Shown in pieces: positions 1 through 6,739 of a DNA stretch of 6,739 nucleotides. The notes beneath the pieces were generated by a model. That model saw only the letters and a list, made by a program, of their open reading frames with translations, was not told the origin of the DNA and did not search any database. Both the position numbers and the translations under genes were made by a program. Numbering within the stretch: the first letter of the stretch is position 1; each line of letters begins with the position of its first letter. The DNA is from DASUSF01 sp036375275 (lineage in GTDB: Bacteria; Pseudomonadota; Alphaproteobacteria; Geminicoccales; Geminicoccaceae): assembly GCA_036375275.1 (NCBI GenBank), contig DASUSF010000268.1, positions 1 to 6,739 on the forward strand. The letters run 5' to 3'.

Positions 1-366
1 CTGGGCCTCGCCGGGCGGGCGCTGATCGTCCGCGGCGCGTGGGGCGGGGCGGTCGCCGGGCCTTTCGATCTGATCGTCAGCAACCCACCTTATGTGCGGT
101 CTGCGGAGTGGCAGCAATTGGCGCCGGAGATCCGGGAGCACGAGCCGGAAGGCGCGCTGCTCGCGGGCGAGGACGGGCTGGATGCCTACCGCGCCCTGGC
201 GATGGACCTGCCGCGGCTGCTCGGGCAGGCAGGGCTCGCCTGCCTCGAGCACGGCCACGACCAGGCCGATGCGGTCGCGGCGGTCATGGAGCGGGCCGGT
301 TTCCGGGAGATCGAGCGTCGGCGGGATCTCGGCGGGCGCGAAAGAACGCTTCTGATTGGAAAGTAG
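1..366 (+). CDS. prmC: Peptide chain release factor N5-glutamine methyltransferase, C-terminal part (5' end outside the window)
   Basis: Frame 1 is open from the first base to the TAG at 364-366 and gives 121 residues. It contains FDLIVSNPPYV (about residues 22-32), the NPPY signature of amino-methyltransferases that holds the substrate glutamine amide. A later LEHGHDQ segment resembles the LExGxxQ motif of HemK/PrmC. About 93 residues follow the NPPY asparagine, close to the spacing in E. coli PrmC, so the C-terminus is complete and only the N-terminal helical domain and the SAM-binding start are missing. By family knowledge, PrmC uses S-adenosylmethionine to methylate the glutamine of the GGQ motif in release factors RF1 and RF2 in the cytoplasm, which speeds peptide release. 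In alphaproteobacteria it usually follows prfA, which would then lie just upstream, outside the window. No terminator is visible between it and clpB. Confidence 0.93.
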   Translation: MGLAGRALIVRGAWGGAVAGPFDLIVSNPPYVRSAEWQQLAPEIREHEPEGALLAGEDGLDAYRALAMDLPRLLGQAGLACLEHGHDQADAVAAVMERAGFREIERRRDLGGRERTLLIGK

Positions 367-389
367 GCGACGGCGCTGACTGCCTAATT

Positions 390-417
390 CTTGTGCAGCT
401 GGGAGCCGTTCCCATAT
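390..417 (+). promoter_or_regulatory. Candidate RpoH (sigma-32) heat-shock promoter of clpB
   Basis: The -35-like element CTTGTGC (390-396) and the -10-like element TCCCATAT (410-417) are separated by 13 bp. The sigma-32 consensus is CTTGAAA, 11-15 bp, CCCCATNT, so the -10 matches at every specified base but one and the CTTG core is intact. Alphaproteobacterial RpoH sites keep the CTTG and CCATAT cores best. Transcription would start near 423-425, giving a leader of about 40 nt before the clpB ATG. The site lies in the only non-coding gap upstream of clpB, a classic RpoH target. The element is read directly from the sequence; its use is inferred. Confidence 0.75.
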
Positions 418-433
418 CTCGGGCAGCAGGTGT

Positions 434-449
434 GCCGGCGTCGGCCGGC
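434..449 (+). other. GC hairpin in the clpB leader, next to the ribosome-binding site
   Basis: GCCGGC (434-439) and GCCGGC (444-449) are self-complementary arms that can form a 6-bp all-GC stem with a GTCG loop. The stem ends one base before the AGGGGGAG ribosome-binding sequence. It does not pair with the ribosome-binding site itself. It may affect ribosome access or mRNA stability, or it may be a chance product of high GC content. Confidence 0.35.
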
Positions 450-450
450 C

Positions 451-458
451 AGGGGGAG
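451..458 (+). promoter_or_regulatory. Ribosome-binding site that sets the clpB start
   Basis: AGGGGGAG lies 6 bases before ATG 465-467. The open frame runs back another 142 codons to base 39 through the prmC end, but that extension is shadow sequence of prmC. This site, together with the ClpB-like N-terminus MDFEKYTERA, fixes the real start at 465. Confidence 0.8.
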
Positions 459-464
459 CAGAGA

Positions 465-3065
<2,601 letters not shown>

Positions 3066-3092
3066 GGGGCGGCGGCACCGGTCCGATCCTGC

Positions 3093-3120
3093 GGGCGCGG
3101 CTCAGCCGCGCCCTTTCCTT
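3093..3120 (+). terminator. Rho-independent terminator of clpB
   Basis: GGGCGCGGC (3093-3101) and GCCGCGCCC (3105-3113) form a perfect 9-bp GC stem around the loop TCA, followed by TTTCCTT (3114-3120). It starts 27 bp after the clpB stop codon. The T-rich tail is only on the + strand side, so it should act for clpB. The loop bases 3102-3104 are the complement of the TGA stop of the convergent phosphatase gene, so the terminator's downstream arm lies inside that gene's last codons. Confidence 0.75.
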
Positions 3121-4652
3121 GTCCGGCGCGCCCAGCCGCGAAGCCGGCCGTCGCGCGGCCGCGAGCGGACGATCCGGCGCGCGCGCGGTAGCGATGGCAC
3201 CTCCTCGCTCTCGCTCCGGAGATGGAAGCTCGCGCATTCCGTGTGCCACGTCGCGTCGATCCGGTGCCTGGCGGCCGAGAGCTCGAGGGCCATCCAGTTG
3301 CGTCGCCCGAGAAAGCGGGCGCCGAGACCCGGGATCTCGAGCAGGTCGAGCTTGAGGCCCGGCTCGATCTCCTCGGCCGGCCCCGTGCTCGCCCAGTCCA
3401 GCAGGCGCACCAGCCAGGAGGGCGGCGGCGGATGGACGATGCCGGACGAGGTGAGCTGCCAGATCGCCCGGCCGTGCCGCGTCGCGCGGGCGAGGCCGCC
3501 GAGGTGGATCTCGCCCGAGAGCGCGGTGAGCCGTGCCGACGTCCGCTCGATGAAATCGAACAGGTGATGCAGCAGGTCGAGCCATTCGTCCCGGTGACGG
3601 AGGCTCCGCCACTGGTCGCGGATGTCGAGCTGGAAGTTCTGATGGCCGGGGATCGCCTCGTAGAAGCGCTCGAACCAGTGCTCGTGGGCGTTGAGCAGCG
3701 GGACGGTCGAGAGGAGCAGGACGTGGCGGCAGTCGGCGAGGCCGTCGAGCATCGCCGCCAGCGCCCGCCGGCCCGCCTCGTCCATGATCCGCTCGACCGA
3801 GCGCGCGGAACGGAGGTCCGGCGCCACCACGCCGATCCCCGGCACGATCCGGTGGCTCCAGCCGAAGTGGCCGCCCCGCGGGTCGGCGAAGCCGCTGCCG
3901 GGCAGCGCGTCCGGCCGGGCCGCGAGCTGGAACAGGCAGAACTGCTCGCGCGCGATCGCGTAGATGCCCTTGAACACGGGGCAGGCCTGCCATTCCGGGT
4001 CGTGGCTGCCGAAGTTGTCGAAGATGTCGTGGTCGTCCCACATCATCAGCGAAGGGACCGACGGCAGGGTGGGCACGAGCTCGGCCTGCTCCCAGAGCCA
4101 GACGTAGCGGCGGAAGTAGTAGTCGGCGATCTCGACCGCGAGGGCGTCGGTGAACGGCGCCTTGAGCCGCTGCATCGCGCGGAGCCGCCGCCACGCCCTG
4201 AGCCCCGGGACCTCCTCGAAGACGCTGTCGGCGTAGAGCTGGTCGCCGCCGTGGAGCAGGAGGTGGAACGGCCGCCGCTCGTGCTCCTCGTGCAGCTGGG
4301 CCCAGAGCGCGTTCCGTCCGGGCTCGCTCTCGCCGGTCCGCTCGCGCTCCGAGCCGTTGCACGCCGTGAACGCGATCCGGAGCGGTCCGCCGAGGCCCGG
4401 GAGATGGATCCGCCAGCGGATCTCGCCCACGCCGTAGCCGACCGTGCGCTCCGCCTCCCCGAGCGCCACCTCGAAGTCGTAGCGCCAGGCGCCCCTGCCG
4501 AGCCGCCCGCCGAGGTGGACCGGCAGGACGTCCGGGTGCGGCTCGCTCAGGACCAGTGGCGCCGGGTCGCTCCCCTCCTCCAGCACGAGCAGCGCCGAAA
4601 GATGCCACGACCGGCCCTCGAGGCCGCGAAAGCAGAGCACCGAGACCGGCAC
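3102..4652 (-). CDS. PhoD-like (alkaline phosphatase D family) metallophosphatase, probably cytoplasmic
   Basis: The predicted protein is 516 residues from GTG at 4652. Motifs match the PhoD-like metallophosphatase group: TACN (Cys98), GGDQLYAD (135-142, with Asp137 and Tyr140 in the GDxxY metal motif), MMWDDHDIFDNFGS (203-216) and SGEIH (379-383). In PhoD enzymes these Cys, Asp, Tyr, Asn/Asp and His residues bind an iron-calcium centre that hydrolyses phosphate mono- or diesters. The SGDxH motif here has Glu in place of Asp. Unlike classic PhoD there is no twin-arginine or Sec signal peptide, so a cytoplasmic location is likely. The N-terminal 90 or so residues look like a beta-rich accessory domain, and the C-terminus is a basic tail. 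The frame stays open to a GTG at 4718 (538 aa), but that part is low in recognisable protein character and lacks a ribosome-binding site. The substrate is unknown. It is convergent with clpB and divergent from the secreted-protein gene. Confidence 0.85.
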   Translation of the reverse strand: MPVSVLCFRGLEGRSWHLSALLVLEEGSDPAPLVLSEPHPDVLPVHLGGRLGRGAWRYDFEVALGEAERTVGYGVGEIRWRIHLPGLGGPLRIAFTACNGSERERTGESEPGRNALWAQLHEEHERRPFHLLLHGGDQLYADSVFEEVPGLRAWRRLRAMQRLKAPFTDALAVEIADYYFRRYVWLWEQAELVPTLPSVPSLMMWDDHDIFDNFGSHDPEWQACPVFKGIYAIAREQFCLFQLAARPDALPGSGFADPRGGHFGWSHRIVPGIGVVAPDLRSARSVERIMDEAGRRALAAMLDGLADCRHVLLLSTVPLLNAHEHWFERFYEAIPGHQNFQLDIRDQWRSLRHRDEWLDLLHHLFDFIERTSARLTALSGEIHLGGLARATRHGRAIWQLTSSGIVHPPPPSWLVRLLDWASTGPAEEIEPGLKLDLLEIPGLGARFLGRRNWMALELSAARHRIDATWHTECASFHLRSESEEVPSLPRARRIVRSRPRDGRLRGWARRTRKGRG

Positions 4653-4663
4653 GACCGGCTGTT

Positions 4664-4669
4664 CCCTCC
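4664..4669 (-). promoter_or_regulatory. Ribosome-binding site supporting the GTG start of the phosphatase
   Basis: On the - strand GGAGGG (4669-4664) precedes the GTG at 4652-4650 by 11 bases, slightly long but workable. The GTG at 4718 has no comparable purine-rich site. The protein sequence from the 4652 start (VPVSVLCFRGLEG) reads as a natural N-terminus for this phosphatase group. Confidence 0.45.
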
Positions 4670-4806
4670 ACGTCCGGCCGCTTCTCCGGCGGCCGCAGGA
4701 CCGAGGTAGCGCAGCCACGCGCCGAGGTCACGCCCTGGATCGAGCACCGGGTGCGCCGGCCCGGGCGTCTCCTCCGATGACGGGGCATCCTCGCGGCCCG
4801 ACCCGG

Positions 4807-4835
4807 TTCTGTCTCACCGGAGTTTGCTCTAGTCT
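4807..4835 (+). promoter_or_regulatory. Weak candidate promoter of the secreted-protein gene
   Basis: TTCTGT (4807-4812) and TAGTCT (4830-4835) are spaced by 17 bp. The -10 is a fair match to TATAAT-like hexamers of GC-rich bacteria, but the -35 matches the consensus poorly. If used, transcription would start near 4842, so the 16-bp palindrome would overlap the first transcribed bases. Confidence 0.25.
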
Positions 4836-4843
4836 GTCCCCGG

Positions 4844-4859
4844 CCCGTCGGCCGACGGG
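4844..4859. promoter_or_regulatory. Perfect 16-bp palindrome, possible operator
   Basis: CCCGTCGG (4844-4851) is followed directly by its reverse complement CCGACGGG (4852-4859). It sits 61 bp before the ATG of the secreted-protein gene, within the divergent intergenic region. An uninterrupted two-fold symmetric site fits a dimeric repressor, but no regulator gene is adjacent. With no loop it is a poor RNA hairpin, and it lacks a T-tract. Confidence 0.4.
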
Positions 4860-4920
4860 TCGACGATCGGGCGGTCGATGACCCGGATCGGGATGTGAGC
4901 GATCCAAGAGGGGGACTTTC

Positions 4921-5538
4921 ATGAACCGGATGGCGCTTGCTCTTTCGTTCATCCCGCTGCTCGCGGCCACGGCGCTGGCGCAGGATGCCGAGATGACGTT
5001 CTTCATCACCAGCCAGGGACCGGGGGAGGGCGCCGACCTCGGTGGCCTCGAGGGCGCGGACGCCCATTGCCAGCAGCTGGCCGAGGCGGCGGGCGCCGGC
5101 GACAGGACCTGGCGGGCCTACCTCAGCGGCAGCGACACCGACGCCCGCGAGCGGATCGGCAGCGGCCCCTGGCACAACGCCGACGGCGTGCTCATCGCCG
5201 AAGACCTCGATGCGCTGCACGGCGAGGCGAACGCGATCAGCAAGGAGACCGGGCTCACCGAAAGCGGCGAGACGGTGAACGGCCGCGGCGACGACCCGAA
5301 CCGGCACGACATCCTGACCGGCTCCAACGCCGACGGCACGGCCGCCGACCAGACCTGCGAGGACTGGACCAGCAGCGGCGACGGCAGCGCCATCGTCGGC
5401 CACCACGACCGCATGGGGCTCCGCGACGACGCCCCGTCCCGGTCCTGGAACGCCTCGCATCCGAGCCGCGGCTGCAGCCAGGAGGCCTTGCGCTCCAGCG
5501 GCGGCGACGGCCTGTTCTACTGCTTCGCGGCGGAGTGA
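4921..5538 (+). CDS. Secreted four-cysteine protein with C-type-lectin/endostatin-like appearance
   Basis: The protein is 205 residues. ATG 4921 is preceded by a strong ribosome-binding site (GAGGGGG, about 4908-4914). Residues 1-20 form a signal peptide: Arg3, a hydrophobic core, and an ALA cleavage site before Gln21. The mature protein has four cysteines, C50, C146, C185 and C201. This spacing suits two disulfides, an outer C50-C201 and an inner C146-C185, as in C-type-lectin folds. Distinctive stretches are MTFFITSQGPGEGADLGGL (25-43), GSGPWHNADGVLIA (80-93), VNGRGDD (119-125), GHHDRMG (160-166), WNASHPSRGCS (176-186) and GLFYCFAA (197-204). I recognise it as the kind often annotated lectin or hypothetical in proteobacteria, related in appearance to DUF1554/endostatin-like domains. 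The assignment is from memory. Asp, Asn and His clusters could bind a metal or a sugar. It should be periplasmic or extracellular. Its ligand is unknown. Confidence 0.8.
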   Translation: MNRMALALSFIPLLAATALAQDAEMTFFITSQGPGEGADLGGLEGADAHCQQLAEAAGAGDRTWRAYLSGSDTDARERIGSGPWHNADGVLIAEDLDALHGEANAISKETGLTESGETVNGRGDDPNRHDILTGSNADGTAADQTCEDWTSSGDGSAIVGHHDRMGLRDDAPSRSWNASHPSRGCSQEALRSSGGDGLFYCFAAE

Positions 5539-5547
5539 GCTCCGCTC

Positions 5548-5556
5548 GGGGGGAGG
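5548..5556 (+). promoter_or_regulatory. G-rich ribosome-binding site with two possible starts
   Basis: GGGGGGAGG ends only 2 bases before ATG 5559-5561, which is tight, and 11 bases before an in-frame ATG at 5568-5570 (residue 4), which is somewhat long. Pairing through the upstream G-run would give normal spacing to the first ATG. The second start would give MRAVVMSGTGG, also a typical N-terminus for this family. Confidence 0.5.
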
Positions 5557-5558
5557 TC

Positions 5559-6569
5559 ATGGCGAAGATGCGCGCGGTGGTGATGAGCGGGACCGGCGGG
5601 CCGGAGGTCCTGGGCCTCGGCGAGGTCGAGCGACCGACGCCCGGCCGGGGGCAGGTCCTGCTTCGGGTGGCGGCGACCAGCGTCAACCGGGCCGACACCC
5701 AGCAGCGGCTCGGCAGCTATCCGCCGCCGCCGGGCGAGAGCGAGATCCTCGGCCTCGAGGCGGCGGGCGTGGTCGAGACGGTGGGCGAGGAGGTCGAGGA
5801 TGTCCGGCCCGGGGAGCGGGTGATGACCCTGCTCGGGGGCGGTGGCTACGCCGAGTTCGCCCTCGCCCCGGCGAGCACCTTGATCCGGATCCCGGACGGG
5901 ATCGATTTCGTGCGCGCCGCGGCGATCACCGAGGTGTTCGTCACCGCCTGGCTCAACGTGTTCCACGAGGCCCGCCTCGCCGAGGGCGAGACGCTCCTGG
6001 TGCACGGCGGCGCGTCCGGGGTCGGCACGGCCGCGATCCAGCTCGCGAAGGCGCTGCGCGGTGCCCGGGTGCTGGTCACCGTCGGCAGCGAGGACAAGGC
6101 CCGGACGTGCGCCGACCTCGGCGCCGACCACGCCATCCTCTACCGGCGGGAGGACTTTTCCCGGAAGGTGCTCGAGCACACCGGCGGCCGGGGGACCGAC
6201 GTGATCCTCGACCACATCGGGGGGAGCTACCTCGAGCCCAACCTCGCCTGCCTCGCCCCGTACGGCCGTCTGGTGATCATCGGCCTGCTCGGCGGCCCGA
6301 AGGCGGAGCTCAACATCGGCCGCCTCATGGTCAAGCGCCAGCGGGTGATCGGCTCGGTGCTCCGCGCGCGGCCGGTCGAGGAGAAGGCGTGGATCACGCG
6401 CGGGTTCGTGCGCGAGGTCCTGCCGCTGCTCGCGGACGGCCGCCTGAGGCCGGTGATCCACGAGGTTATGCCGCTCGAGGAGGTGCGCCGCGCGCACGAG
6501 ATCATGGCCGCCAACGGCAACACCGGGAAGCTGGTCCTGGTGGTCGACCCGGCGCTCGCCGCCGGCTGA
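5559..6569 (+). CDS. NAD(P)H:quinone oxidoreductase, PIG3 type (zinc-less MDR family)
   Basis: This 336-residue protein has the length and layout of the medium-chain dehydrogenase/reductase family. The N-terminal GroES-like catalytic domain (about 1-125) carries SVNRADTQQRLGSYPPPPG (41-59), characteristic of the PIG3/quinone oxidoreductase branch. The Rossmann domain carries VHGGASGVGTAAIQLAK (148-164), the AxxGxxG-type dinucleotide-binding motif. No structural-zinc cysteine cluster or catalytic-zinc ligand set is present, as expected for quinone reductases. By family knowledge it reduces quinones with NADPH in the cytoplasm, with a likely role in detoxification or redox stress; the true substrate cannot be read from sequence. 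It starts 20 bp after the secreted-protein gene, with no terminator between, so the two are probably cotranscribed. If the second ATG (5568) is used the protein is 333 residues. Confidence 0.93.
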   Translation: MAKMRAVVMSGTGGPEVLGLGEVERPTPGRGQVLLRVAATSVNRADTQQRLGSYPPPPGESEILGLEAAGVVETVGEEVEDVRPGERVMTLLGGGGYAEFALAPASTLIRIPDGIDFVRAAAITEVFVTAWLNVFHEARLAEGETLLVHGGASGVGTAAIQLAKALRGARVLVTVGSEDKARTCADLGADHAILYRREDFSRKVLEHTGGRGTDVILDHIGGSYLEPNLACLAPYGRLVIIGLLGGPKAELNIGRLMVKRQRVIGSVLRARPVEEKAWITRGFVREVLPLLADGRLRPVIHEVMPLEEVRRAHEIMAANGNTGKLVLVVDPALAAG

Positions 6570-6573
6570 GCGG

Positions 6574-6609
6574 GCCGGCCCTGGGGAAGGTTGCGGAGCC
6601 CCGGCCGGC
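6574..6609. repeat. Inverted repeat enclosing the -35 element of the tRNA promoter
   Basis: GCCGGCC (6574-6580) plus GGGG (6583-6586) can pair with CCCC (6599-6602) plus GGCCGGC (6603-6609). This makes an 11-bp stem with a 2-nt bulge (CT) and a 12-nt loop. It starts 5 bp after the oxidoreductase stop. No T-run follows, so it is not a standard intrinsic terminator, although it could stabilise the 3' end of that mRNA. The loop contains TTGCGG, the proposed -35 element of the tRNA promoter. Confidence 0.5.
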
Positions 6610-6619
6610 GGTCTATATG
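6591..6619 (+). promoter_or_regulatory. Sigma-70 promoter of tRNA-Lys
   Basis: TTGCGG (6591-6596) and TATATG (6614-6619) have the ideal 17-bp spacing. The following AGGCGCGCGG is a GC-rich discriminator, as is usual for stable-RNA promoters under stringent control. Transcription should start around 6626, leaving a leader of about 37 nt for removal by RNase P. This is the only AT-containing -10-like site between the oxidoreductase gene and the tRNA. Confidence 0.7.
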
Positions 6620-6662
6620 AGGCGCGCGGCCGCGCCCCGCCGGGCCTTCGCCGCCGACCCGT

Positions 6663-6738
<76 letters not shown>

Positions 6739-6739
6739 A

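Larger units (their letters stand above)
4653..4920. other. Divergent intergenic region between the phosphatase and secreted-protein genes
   Basis: These 268 bp should hold promoters for both flanking genes. I see a palindrome, a direct repeat and a weak + strand promoter candidate, each listed separately. I find no convincing sigma-70 promoter on the - strand. No RNA gene or conserved small protein is recognisable. Confidence 0.5.

Noticed and set aside
39..464. A 142-residue N-terminal extension of ClpB
   Set aside because: It overlaps prmC in another frame and includes the promoter and ribosome-binding site of clpB; the family N-terminus begins at 465.
3222..4709. A 495-codon + strand open frame opposite the phosphatase
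   Set aside because: It is a shadow of the phosphatase gene, which has clear metal-binding motifs in its own frame; the antisense product is low-complexity.
6624..6635. The palindrome GCGCGGCCGCGC in the tRNA leader
   Set aside because: A self-complementary run of only G and C is expected by chance at this base composition, and it is more simply the GC-rich discriminator and leader.

Overview
This is a very GC-rich window, third-position G/C almost throughout, most likely from an alphaproteobacterium (Rhodospirillales or Geminicoccales-like). That placement is inferred from the adjacent prmC and clpB genes, the alphaproteobacterial look of the sigma-70 and sigma-32 promoters, and the kind of proteins present. 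The content is mostly chromosomal housekeeping. I see no transposase, integrase, phage, toxin-antitoxin, CRISPR or other mobile or defence signature.

Left part (1-3120, + strand): the C-terminal part of PrmC, the release-factor glutamine methyltransferase, cut by the window edge, followed by a complete clpB (866 aa). Between them lies a well-formed heat-shock (RpoH, sigma-32) promoter and a small GC hairpin next to the clpB ribosome-binding site. clpB ends at a strong intrinsic terminator. The three-base loop of that terminator is the stop codon of the next gene, which runs toward it.

Middle (3102-4920): a PhoD-like metallophosphatase on the - strand, convergent with clpB and lacking an export signal. 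A 268-bp divergent intergenic region follows. It holds a perfect 16-bp palindrome and a spaced direct repeat, possible operator sites for the gene to the right.

Right part (4921-6739, + strand): a small secreted four-cysteine protein of C-type-lectin/endostatin-like appearance, then 20 bp later a zinc-less PIG3-type NAD(P)H:quinone oxidoreductase, probably in the same transcript. A tRNA-Lys(CTT) gene with encoded CCA ends one base before the window edge. It has its own sigma-70 promoter, whose -35 element sits in the loop of an 11-bp inverted repeat.

Functional links: prmC supports translation termination and clpB protein disaggregation after stress. The phosphatase, the secreted protein and the oxidoreductase show no obvious shared pathway with them. 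I do not see a convincing undescribed multi-gene system. The best leads are regulatory: the clpB RpoH promoter and leader, the shared stop-codon terminator, the palindrome, and the hairpin over the tRNA promoter.
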